Part shown: positions 1 through 5,422 of the stretch, piece by piece
Numbering within the stretch: the first letter of the stretch is position 1
How the letters are laid out: each line of letters opens with the position of its first letter
Source of the DNA: DASUFH01 sp036274645
GTDB taxonomy: Bacteria; Acidobacteriota; Terriglobia; 20CM-2-55-15
NCBI GenBank assembly: GCA_036274645.1
Contig: DASUFH010000122.1
Coordinates: 1-8,031, forward strand
DNA length: 8,031 nt
Direction of reading: 5' to 3'
Translations under genes and position numbers: made by a program
Notes under the pieces: generated by a model
What the model was told of the DNA's origin: nothing
Database searches by the model: none
Seen by the model: the letters and a program-made list of their open reading frames with translations, nothing else

Positions 1-1599
1 GGCCTGACCATTCTTCAGTGGCGTCTGGTCGTCATTGTCGCCGTGGCGCTTTTGTCTGTGTATCTGTTTGCCGGCGCTCCTCCGAGCGTGGCGAACATGG
101 CCCAGCGAATCCGGCTGGGCCTGGACCTGCGGGGCGGCACACAGCTGGTTCTGCAGGTGCAGACGGACGATGCGATTCGGCTCATTACCGATGACACGGC
201 TGAGAGCGTGAAGGCCGAGATGGTCAAGCAGGCCATCGTTTACCGGCAGGTCAACCGGACCGAGGTCGACGAGTTCACGGTTGTGGGCGTGGACGAAACC
301 AAAGACGCCGAATTCAGGACTCTGATTGCCGACAATCAGCCTCAGTGGGACATCGCTTCCACGGGCGGCGAGATTCCGAACACGTATACGCTGAAATTGA
401 AGCCCCGGGAGGCTGCGGCCGCCAGGGACCAGGCGGTGGATCAGGCGATCAACACGATTCGAAACCGCGTGGACGAGAAGGGCGTAGCTGAGGCGGTGGT
501 CCAGCGGCAGGGGGCCGCGGCGGCGGGCGAATACGAGATTCTGGTGCAGTTTCCCGGCGTGGACGATCCGAATCAGGTGAAGAGCCTCATTTCCACGACC
601 GCGTTGCTGGAGTTGAAAGCCGTCGTTAAGGGCTATTCGACCAGAGAAGACGCGTTGAAAGACTACGGTGGCGGTCCGATTCCATCCAATCTGGAACTGC
701 TGCCGACCAAGCCGTCCGCCCATGCAAGCGATTTCCCCTTCTATGTCGTCGAGCGGGCCGCGGGCGTGACGGGGCGTGATCTGAAGACGGCCTATTCCTC
801 GCGCGACCAGAACAACCGTCCGGCCGTAGGCTTTACGCTGACCCCGGAAGGCGCAAAGAAGTTCGGCGTGTTTACGGAAAAGAATATCGGACGCGGGCTG
901 GCCATCGTTCTGGATGGCCGCGTTCAGTCCGCGCCGACCATCCGTTCCAAAATCACGGATAACGGCGAGATTACGGGCAGCTACAGTATCCAGGACGTTA
1001 ACCAGATGGTGCTGCTGCTGAAATCGGGCGCTTTGCCCGCGTCGATCAAGTATCTGCAGGAATCGGTTCTGGGCCCGTCGCTGGGCGCCGATTCCATCCG
1101 GCATGGCGTCACCGCCGCGGTTGCGGCGCTGATCGGCGTTGTGGTCTTCATGTTGCTGTATTACCGCGGCTCGGGGATCAATGCTTCGGTCGCCATGGTG
1201 CTGAACCTCACCCTGTTGCTGGGCGCCATGGCGTACATGGGGTCGACCATGACCCTGCCCGGCATTGCCGGCGTCATCCTGACGATCGGTGTGGGTATCG
1301 ATTCCAACGTGCTCGTTTTCGAGCGCATCCGGGAAGAACTTCGCGCCGGGAAGACGGCGGCTTCAGCGGTGGCCACCGGTTTTAATCGTGTATTCATCAC
1401 ACTCGTGGATACTCACCTGGCGGCCCTGATATCGGCCGGTATTTTGTATGCGACATCCAGCAGCGGTCCGGTGCGCGGGTTTGCGGTCACGCTCGTGATC
1501 GGCCTTGTATCCAATATGTTTACCGCCGTATTTGTGTCGCGGACGCTTTTTGAGATGGTGCTCAATCGGAAAAGTTCCGCTGAGGCGATCAGTATTTGA
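1..1599 (+). CDS. secD: SecD, protein translocase subunit (5' partial)
   Basis: SecD is the larger part of the SecDF accessory complex, which uses the proton gradient to help SecYEG/SecA complete protein export at the inner membrane. The reading frame is open from base 1, so the true start lies upstream. An internal GTG at 43 falls inside the first membrane helix and is not the start. Of the 532 visible residues, about 6-25 form TM1. The signature LGLDLRGG follows at 39-46, and the conserved periplasmic block IRNRVDEKGVAE starts near residue 153. A five-helix C-terminal membrane domain occupies roughly 369-525. The proton-path Asp is D434 in GVGIDSNVLVFERIREEL; many SecDs have AVDANV here, so G-I-D-S-N-V is a conservative variant. 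The gene ends with TGA. It is followed by secF after 109 bp, and SecD and SecF are separate proteins. Identity is essentially certain. Confidence 0.97.
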   Translation, partial: GLTILQWRLVVIVAVALLSVYLFAGAPPSVANMAQRIRLGLDLRGGTQLVLQVQTDDAIRLITDDTAESVKAEMVKQAIVYRQVNRTEVDEFTVVGVDETKDAEFRTLIADNQPQWDIASTGGEIPNTYTLKLKPREAAAARDQAVDQAINTIRNRVDEKGVAEAVVQRQGAAAAGEYEILVQFPGVDDPNQVKSLISTTALLELKAVVKGYSTREDALKDYGGGPIPSNLELLPTKPSAHASDFPFYVVERAAGVTGRDLKTAYSSRDQNNRPAVGFTLTPEGAKKFGVFTEKNIGRGLAIVLDGRVQSAPTIRSKITDNGEITGSYSIQDVNQMVLLLKSGALPASIKYLQESVLGPSLGADSIRHGVTAAVAALIGVVVFMLLYYRGSGINASVAMVLNLTLLLGAMAYMGSTMTLPGIAGVILTIGVGIDSNVLVFERIREELRAGKTAASAVATGFNRVFITLVDTHLAALISAGILYATSSSGPVRGFAVTLVIGLVSNMFTAVFVSRTLFEMVLNRKSSAEAISI

Positions 1600-1636
1600 G
1601 CCCGGATCGCTTTAACGGGGCTGGCGTGGTTTTTTT
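1599..1636 (+). other. Weak hairpin followed by T7 tract after secD
   Basis: Immediately after the secD stop, AGCCC (1599-1603) can pair with GGGCT (1618-1622). A run of seven T residues lies at 1630-1636. The stem is only five or six base pairs with a loop of about 14 nt, and seven unpaired bases separate it from the T tract. It is therefore a poor intrinsic terminator. It could cause partial attenuation or pausing between secD and secF, or it may be chance. Confidence 0.25.
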
Positions 1637-1668
1637 CAGCGCCATTACGCAGAAAACAGAGGGAACAA

Positions 1669-1725
1669 ATGAGGGCTCAGGGGTGTCTATACCCAGGTTT
1701 TAACCCGTATGGTCGAACTCTTTAA
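1669..1725 (+). CDS. Putative 18-codon leader ORF overlapping the secF start
   Basis: A short frame starts at ATG 1669 and ends at TAA 1723-1725. It would encode MRAQGCLYPGFNPYGRTL. An AGAGGGA ribosome-binding site at 1658-1664 sits about five bases before it, which is better than anything in front of secF. It ends 14 bases inside secF in another frame, so ribosomes finishing here could restart at the secF ATG (1709). I recognise no homologous leader peptide. The peptide itself may have no function, and coupling is inference. It is too short for coding statistics, so it may be fortuitous. Confidence 0.35.
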   Translation: MRAQGCLYPGFNPYGRTL

Positions 1726-2644
1726 GAATATTCAGGTTGATTGGCTCGGTAAGCGAAAGGTGTTTTTCACGATTTCGGCGGCGTTGCTCCTGTTGGGGAT
1801 GGCGGCCATCGTGGCGAATAAAGGTTTCCGGTACGGGGTGGATTTCAAGGGCGGAACGATTGCCCGTGTCCGTTTCACCGATCCGGTTACCGTGGATACC
1901 CTGCGCCAGACCCTCCCCGGCAGCCAGATCATGGAGATGAAGTCGGGCGCCAACGAGATGCAGATCCAGCTCGAGGACGAATCTGGAGACGCCGGACTGG
2001 GGCGCGAGACGATCGACAAGGCCCTGAAAGACAAGTTCGGCAGCAAGTTCGAGATTCTCTCGGCGGACAGTGTGGGGCCCCGGGTAGGCGCGCGGTTCCG
2101 TCAGCAGGCGGTCATGGTGACGCTGTACGCCCTGGCCGGCATGCTCGTGTACATCGGGTTTCGTTTTGAACTGATTTTCGGCGCGGCCGCGGTGTTTGCG
2201 GTGTTTCACGACACGCTGATCACGCTCGGGTTTTTCTCGCTGTTTGGCTATGAAATCAACCTGACGGTGATTGCGGCGCTGCTGACGCTGGTGGGCTACT
2301 CGGTGAACGACACGATCGTGGTCTTCGACCGGGTACGCGAGAACCTGAAGACGCGCCGGCGGGACGATCTGGCCGACGTCATGAACGACAGTATCAACCA
2401 GACGATGAGCAGGACGATCCTGACTTCGGGGTTGACGTTCCTGACGGTGCTGGCCCTGTTTATTTTCGGCGGGGAAATCATCAATAACTTCGCCTTTGCC
2501 ATGGTCGTCGGCATCATCGTGGGTACGTATTCCTCGATCGCCGTGGCCTCGCCTCTGGTTCTGATCTACACGAGGCTGCGCGGCAAACCGATGGCGTCGC
2601 AGCCGGTTCGGGCCGGCGCGCCGCGTCCGGCGAAGGCGCGATAG
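1709..2644 (+). CDS. secF: SecF, protein translocase subunit
   Basis: SecF (311 aa) is the partner of SecD in the proton-driven SecDF export complex of the inner membrane. TM1 lies at about 19-36. It is followed by the family signature GVDFKGGT (43-50), a periplasmic domain to about 120, and the junction motif SVGPRVGARF (121-130). Five more helices fill about 135-290. The functional Asp is D201 in GYSVNDTIVVFDRVREN, and a conserved Arg, R235, lies in INQTMSRT. Their 34-residue spacing equals that of D637 and R671 in Thermus SecDF, residues reported as important for proton-coupled action. ATG 1709 is the only usable start: the frame closes upstream at TGA 1670-1672 with no other start codon between. 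There is no clear ribosome-binding site, so translation may depend on the overlapping short ORF 1669-1725. The Arg/Pro/Ala-rich tail (about 291-311) is probably cytoplasmic. Confidence 0.97.
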   Translation: MVELFKNIQVDWLGKRKVFFTISAALLLLGMAAIVANKGFRYGVDFKGGTIARVRFTDPVTVDTLRQTLPGSQIMEMKSGANEMQIQLEDESGDAGLGRETIDKALKDKFGSKFEILSADSVGPRVGARFRQQAVMVTLYALAGMLVYIGFRFELIFGAAAVFAVFHDTLITLGFFSLFGYEINLTVIAALLTLVGYSVNDTIVVFDRVRENLKTRRRDDLADVMNDSINQTMSRTILTSGLTFLTVLALFIFGGEIINNFAFAMVVGIIVGTYSSIAVASPLVLIYTRLRGKPMASQPVRAGAPRPAKAR

Positions 2645-2674
2645 TGGATGGACTTTGGCGCCGGGAATGGTCGA

Positions 2675-2704
2675 TTGACAGGTTTCAGGGGCCGCTGATA
2701 TAAG
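2675..2704 (+). promoter_or_regulatory. Near-consensus sigma70 promoter for the tonB-exbBDD operon
   Basis: A perfect -35 hexamer TTGACA lies at 2675-2680. After 18 bp comes TATAAG (2699-2704), a 5/6 match to the -10 box, preceded by the extended -10 dinucleotide TG at 2696-2697. Transcription should begin near 2711, leaving a leader of about 130 nt before tonB. It sits in the largest non-coding gap of the window, just after secF, where a new operon starts. No Fur-box-like palindrome is visible, so iron control is not supported by the sequence. Confidence 0.75.
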
Positions 2705-2800
2705 AACGGCCCATCAATAAGTTTCGCCCGTTACAGGGAGAGTTCAGGGAGACGGGGCCGTCGTTCGGAAAAGAATTGCCCGACCGTTGAAGTTTCAGGC
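2682..2800 (+). repeat. Four short TT-CAGG-like motifs around the tonB promoter and leader
   Basis: Related 9-mers occur at 2682-2690 (GTTTCAGGG), 2730-2738 (GTTACAGGG), 2741-2749 (AGTTCAGGG) and 2792-2800 (GTTTCAGGC). The first lies between the -35 and -10 boxes. The middle two are 11 bp apart, about one helical turn. This could be a regulator-binding array or repeated leader-RNA elements. No known regulator is recognised, and the motif is short enough that chance is possible. Confidence 0.35.
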
Positions 2801-2820
2801 GCAGCCGTGGCGGGGCTGCG
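2800..2820 (+). promoter_or_regulatory. Leader hairpin before the tonB ribosome-binding site
   Basis: CGCAGCC (2800-2806) and GGCTGCG (2814-2820) form a perfect 7-bp GC-rich stem with a 7-nt loop. The stem ends four bases before the purine-rich ribosome-binding site (2825-2834). An alternative GTG start at 2807 would fall in its loop. It could influence ribosome access or mRNA stability. There is no T tract, so it is not a terminator. Confidence 0.4.
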
Positions 2821-2824
2821 AACC

Positions 2825-2834
2825 GGAAGGGGGG
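2825..2834 (+). promoter_or_regulatory. Ribosome-binding site deciding the tonB start
   Basis: The run GGAAGGGGGG ends five bases before ATG 2840. This placement selects the ATG over the in-frame GTG at 2807, which has no comparable site and would add eleven uncharacteristic residues ahead of the protein. Confidence 0.7.
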
Positions 2835-2839
2835 AAGCG

Positions 2840-3778
2840 ATGTTTGAGGATTCAATAATCGATACCAGGGGATCGGACAAGAAAACGGGCGCCACCCTCG
2901 TGGTGTCCGTTGTTGCGCACGTCGCGCTGGTGGGTGTCCTGGTCATCATTCCTTACATGGTGATGGAGGCGCTGCCCTCGACGACCTTCAGCGCGGTGCT
3001 GCTGGCGCCTGCGCCTCCGCCTCCTCCTCCGCCGCCTCCTCCGCCGCCTCCTCCGGGTGGAGGCAACAAATCGTCGGGTCAGACCAAGCCGGCGCAGCAA
3101 AAGGCGCCGGAAGTGCCGCAGGAAATTCCGACGCAGCTGGTGACGCCGAAAGAAATTCCGCTGGAGATTCCCAAACAGCCGATCGCGACACAGGCGGATG
3201 TGCCGTCCCAGGTCGCGCAACTGGACGATGTGGGTGAGGCCGGGGGCGTGCCCGGTGGCGTCGTTGGCGGTGTTCAGGGCGGCGTGGTTGGTGGTGTGAT
3301 CGGTGGCGTCAAGGGAGGCGTTCTGGGTGGAGTCCTCGGCGGTACCCTGGGTGGTACGCTGGGCGGCCAGCTGGGTGGGCAGCTGGGTGGTGTTCTGGGC
3401 GGAGTTGTTGGCGCTCCACCCCCGCCGCCCCCGCCGAAGCCAAAGCCTGCTGCTCCGCCGCCGCCGCCTCCTCCTCCTCCGCCCAAGGATCCGATTCGGG
3501 TCGGCGGTGATGTTTTGCAGGCGAATTGCATCGACTGTCCTGCGCCGGAGTATCCGACTCTGGCAAGAACCGCTCGCGTGTCGGACACAGTGGTTCTTTC
3601 GGCAACGGTCGGCAAGGACGGGAAGGTTAAGGAAGTTCGGGTCATTCGTGGGCATCAGTTGCTTCAGAAAGCTGCCGTCGATGCGGTGAAACAGTGGCGC
3701 TATCGGCCCCAGATGCTGAATGGAGAAGCGGTGGAAGTGACGGCTTCCATTTCCATATCGTTTGTCTTCAAGAATTAG
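2840..3778 (+). CDS. tonB: TonB-family energy transducer with poly-Pro and Gly-Gly-Val-x linkers
   Basis: This 312-residue protein should carry force from the ExbB/ExbD motor in the inner membrane to TonB-dependent receptors in the outer membrane. A short cytoplasmic N-terminus precedes one helix (about 18-43, with a His at 27 as in TonB-like helices). A periplasmic linker follows: fourteen prolines at 59-72, an EIP-rich stretch (about 90-113), fourteen Gly-Gly-x-x tetrapeptides at 135-190, seven prolines (193-199), KPKPAA, then ten prolines (206-215). The C-terminal TonB domain spans about 218-312: RVGGDVLQ, PEYPTLARTARV, VGKDGKVKEVRVIRGHQLL, AAVDAVKQWRYRP and LNGEAVEV. Two cysteines, C230 and C233 (C-I-D-C), lie just before the YP motif and are unusual. 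ATG 2840 is chosen for its ribosome-binding site. The gene opens the operon and exbB starts 21 bp later. Which receptors it serves cannot be told. Confidence 0.93.
   Translation: MFEDSIIDTRGSDKKTGATLVVSVVAHVALVGVLVIIPYMVMEALPSTTFSAVLLAPAPPPPPPPPPPPPPPGGGNKSSGQTKPAQQKAPEVPQEIPTQLVTPKEIPLEIPKQPIATQADVPSQVAQLDDVGEAGGVPGGVVGGVQGGVVGGVIGGVKGGVLGGVLGGTLGGTLGGQLGGQLGGVLGGVVGAPPPPPPPKPKPAAPPPPPPPPPPKDPIRVGGDVLQANCIDCPAPEYPTLARTARVSDTVVLSATVGKDGKVKEVRVIRGHQLLQKAAVDAVKQWRYRPQMLNGEAVEVTASISISFVFKN
3002..3055 (+). repeat. Pro-codon tract, first polyproline of TonB
   Basis: This CCN-rich low-complexity stretch is built from ccg and cct codons and encodes LAPA followed by fourteen prolines. The coding strand is almost all pyrimidine in CTC/CTG-like triplets, prone to slippage and copy-number variation. 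At the protein level such runs stall ribosomes unless EF-P is present. Confidence 0.85.
3242..3409 (+). repeat. 14 x 12-bp tandem repeat encoding Gly-Gly-Val-x
   Basis: Fourteen in-frame 12-bp units encode GGVP, GGVV, GGVQ, GGVV, GGVI, GGVK, GGVL, GGVL, GGTL, GGTL, GGQL, GGQL, GGVL and GGVV. Adjacent identical pairs (two GGTL, two GGQL, two GGVL) suggest local unit duplication. The units differ at synonymous sites, so the array is not freshly made. It forms the flexible or extended spacer of the TonB protein. Confidence 0.95.
3414..3484 (+). repeat. Second Pro-codon tract of TonB
   Basis: This tract encodes seven prolines, K-P-K-P-A-A and ten prolines between the Gly-rich repeat and the C-terminal domain. 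It has the same mixed ccg/cct/ccc usage as the first tract, and both should be candidates for EF-P-dependent translation. Confidence 0.85.
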
Positions 3779-3799
3779 TTAGAAGGAGTTCCAATAACT

Positions 3800-4519
3800 A
3801 TGTTAGTTGTGAAATTGAACGCGCTGGCACTGATGCTGCTTCAAGAGGCGCCTTCATTTGACTTGATCCACCTGTGGCAGCAGATGGGAGCGTTGGCGAA
3901 AGGCGTCGTCATCCTGCTCGCGATCATGTCGGCGTGGTCCATCGGCGTCATGATCGATCGTTTCCTGTATTTCAGTTCCGCGCGGCGCCAGTCCCGGGAG
4001 TTTGCTCCCACCGTCGCCGGTTGCCTCCGCGAAGGAAAGATCGAAGAAGCGATCGGAGTGGCCGAGCAGAACAAGCGCAGCCACCTGGCGAAAGTCGTCG
4101 AGGCGGGCCTGCAGGAGTTTCGCGTTCAAGGCATCTCGCAGGAGTTATCCGGTGAGCAGATCGAATCCTCACGTCGGGCCTGCGAGCGCGCAGAAGCTAT
4201 TGTGAATGCGGAGTTCAGACGCGGACTGTCGAGTCTGGCGACGATCGGAGCAACCGCGCCGTTCGTGGGACTCTTCGGTACGACGGTTGGTATCATCAAC
4301 GCGTTCCAGGGCATGTCCACCAGCCAGAGCACCGGTCTTGGCGCCGTCGCCGGCGGTATTTCCGAAGCGCTGGTCACCACCGCTTTCGGTCTGTTCGTGG
4401 CGGTTCCCGCAGTCTGGGCCTATAACTGGTTCACGAACCGTGTGGAGACCTTCGCGATCGAGATGAACAACTCCTCGTCCGAGTTGATGGACTTCTTCAT
4501 CAAGCAGAAAGGGAAGTAA
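3800..4519 (+). CDS. exbB: ExbB/TolQ/MotA-family proton channel
   Basis: ExbB (239 aa) forms the inner-membrane ring around the ExbD stalks and, with them, uses proton flow to drive TonB. Three helices are visible: about 33-55, a long cytoplasmic loop, then about 145-169 and 183-209. The family core is ATIGATAPFVGLFGTTVGII (147-166), including the G-L-F-G-T-T-V-G-I signature, followed by GISEALVTTAFGLFVAVPAV in TM3. The third helix continues into a charged cytoplasmic tail ending KQKGK. AGGAG at 3784-3788 precedes the ATG by 11 bases. The gene lies 21 bp after tonB and 5 bp before exbD1. TolQ and gliding-motor AglR-type proteins share this fold, but the adjacent tonB favours an ExbB role over a Tol-Pal one. 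Confidence 0.92.
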   Translation: MLVVKLNALALMLLQEAPSFDLIHLWQQMGALAKGVVILLAIMSAWSIGVMIDRFLYFSSARRQSREFAPTVAGCLREGKIEEAIGVAEQNKRSHLAKVVEAGLQEFRVQGISQELSGEQIESSRRACERAEAIVNAEFRRGLSSLATIGATAPFVGLFGTTVGIINAFQGMSTSQSTGLGAVAGGISEALVTTAFGLFVAVPAVWAYNWFTNRVETFAIEMNNSSSELMDFFIKQKGK

Positions 4520-4524
4520 CCCCG

Positions 4525-4974
4525 ATGGCTATGGGTGGCGGAAGTGGCCGCGGCGAGGTCAACTCCGAGATCAATGTAACGCCGATGGCGGACGTCATGC
4601 TGGTCCTGCTGATCATCTTCATGGTGGTCACGCCGCTTCTCCAGAAGAGCACCAGCGTCGATCTCGCCAAGACCGAAAACGCCGGGGATAAACCGGAGGC
4701 CGACCGCGAGGACGCCGTCATGGTGGCGGTCACCCGCGATGGACACTTCTACCTCGGCGCGGAGGAAATGGCTATCGAAGATATCGGCTCGAAGGTGACG
4801 AAGCTGCTGAGCAACCGCGGCGACAAGACCGTGTACGTCAAGAGCGACGCGCGCGCCAAATATGGCGACGTTGTTGAAGTTGTAGACACCGTGCGCAGCG
4901 CCGGAGTCGACAAGATCGGACTGATTACGGAACGCGTCGAAGGCAAGAAGACCGAAGCGGCGCCGGTCCAGTAG
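4525..4974 (+). CDS. exbD: ExbD/TolR-family biopolymer transporter, first copy
   Basis: This 149-residue ExbD is one of the two proton-carrying stalk subunits of the TonB motor. A short Gly-rich cytoplasmic N-terminus leads to EINVTPMADVMLVLLIIFMV, which holds the single helix (about 21-41). D23 matches the essential membrane Asp of E. coli ExbD (D25). The periplasmic domain follows, with the pattern VTRDGHFYLGAEEM, then KTVYVKSDARAKYGDVVEVVDTVRSAGVDKIGLITER, typical of the ExbD/TolR fold. The tail (KKTEAAPVQ) is short and polar. GGGAAG at 4511-4516, overlapping the exbB stop region, serves as ribosome-binding site; a second ATG at 4531 is less well placed. Tight spacing on both sides implies translational coupling. 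Confidence 0.93.
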   Translation: MAMGGGSGRGEVNSEINVTPMADVMLVLLIIFMVVTPLLQKSTSVDLAKTENAGDKPEADREDAVMVAVTRDGHFYLGAEEMAIEDIGSKVTKLLSNRGDKTVYVKSDARAKYGDVVEVVDTVRSAGVDKIGLITERVEGKKTEAAPVQ

Positions 4975-4979
4975 GTGAT
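4973..4979 (+). promoter_or_regulatory. Ribosome-binding site overlapping the exbD1 stop
   Basis: AGGTGAT overlaps the TAG of exbD1 (4972-4974) and ends four bases before ATG 4984. It sets ATG 4984 as the start of the second exbD. The GTG at 4975 lies inside this site. Confidence 0.65.
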
Positions 4980-4983
4980 ATCG

Positions 4984-5403
4984 ATGAAGAAGAAACCCAA
5001 GAAAGTTGTCGCAAAATCCGACATCAATATCACGCCGTTGATCGATATTCTGCTCGTGCTGCTCGTCATCTTCATGACGATCACACCGCAGACGCCCAAG
5101 GCGCTCGATGCCGCTGTTCCTCAGCCACCGCCTCCGGACGCCCAGCCCAAACCACAGGACAACGACCTGATCATCGTCAGCCTCGACAAGGAAGGCGTGA
5201 TCAAGATCAACTCGGACACGGTTGAACTGGCCGCGCTGGGTACCCGTTTGAAGGAGATCTTCAGCGCCCGTGCGGACAAGACCATGTTCATCAACGCGGA
5301 CCCGGAGCTTCGTTTCGAGCAGGTTGTCACGATCATCGACACCGCCAAAGGAATGAATGTCGATAAGGTCGGTTTGATGACCGAGCGGTTGATGGCGCGC
5401 TGA
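4984..5403 (+). CDS. exbD: ExbD/TolR-family biopolymer transporter, second copy
   Basis: A second, divergent ExbD of 139 aa. The basic N-terminus (MKKKPKKVVAK) leads to SDINITPLIDILLVLLVIFM with helix about 19-40 and the proton-carrying Asp at D21. Unlike the first copy it has a Pro-rich linker (PQPPPPDAQPKPQ, about 49-61) right after the membrane. The periplasmic domain then shows LIIVSLDKEGVIKINSDTVE and ADKTMFINADPELRFEQVVTIIDTAKGMNVDKVGLMTERL. Both copies keep the Asp, so both could be active and may pair as a heterodimer within one ExbB ring; that pairing is inference. The upstream GTG at 4975 would give only three extra residues. The next gene starts 19 bp downstream. Confidence 0.93.
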   Translation: MKKKPKKVVAKSDINITPLIDILLVLLVIFMTITPQTPKALDAAVPQPPPPDAQPKPQDNDLIIVSLDKEGVIKINSDTVELAALGTRLKEIFSARADKTMFINADPELRFEQVVTIIDTAKGMNVDKVGLMTERLMAR

Positions 5404-5422
5404 AAAAGGCGGTAATTGCAAC

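Noticed and set aside
43..45. GTG as the secD start
   Set aside because: The frame is open back to base 1 and the preceding residues (LQWRLVVIVAV) complete the first membrane helix, so the gene starts outside the window.
1700..2209. 169-aa open frame on the minus strand over secF
   Set aside because: It is antisense to conserved SecF coding sequence and has no domain or plausible ribosome-binding context.
2807..2809. GTG as the tonB start
   Set aside because: It lies in the loop of a leader hairpin and has no well-placed ribosome-binding site, while ATG 2840 has a strong one five bases upstream.
2645..2839. Fur box or riboswitch ahead of tonB
   Set aside because: No GATAATGATTATC-like palindrome and no recognisable riboswitch core were found in this interval, only the promoter, short repeats and one hairpin.
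3242..3409. Tandem repeats as a CRISPR-like array or minisatellite of non-coding type
   Set aside because: The 12-bp period is in frame, has no spacers, and translates to a clean tetrapeptide repeat in the TonB linker.
2852..3655. 267-aa Arg/Thr-rich open frame on the minus strand
   Set aside because: It mirrors the Pro- and Gly-codon repeats of tonB; the poly-Arg runs are reverse translations of proline tracts.
4975..4977. GTG as the exbD2 start
   Set aside because: It directly follows the exbD1 stop and is part of the AGGTGAT ribosome-binding site for ATG 4984.
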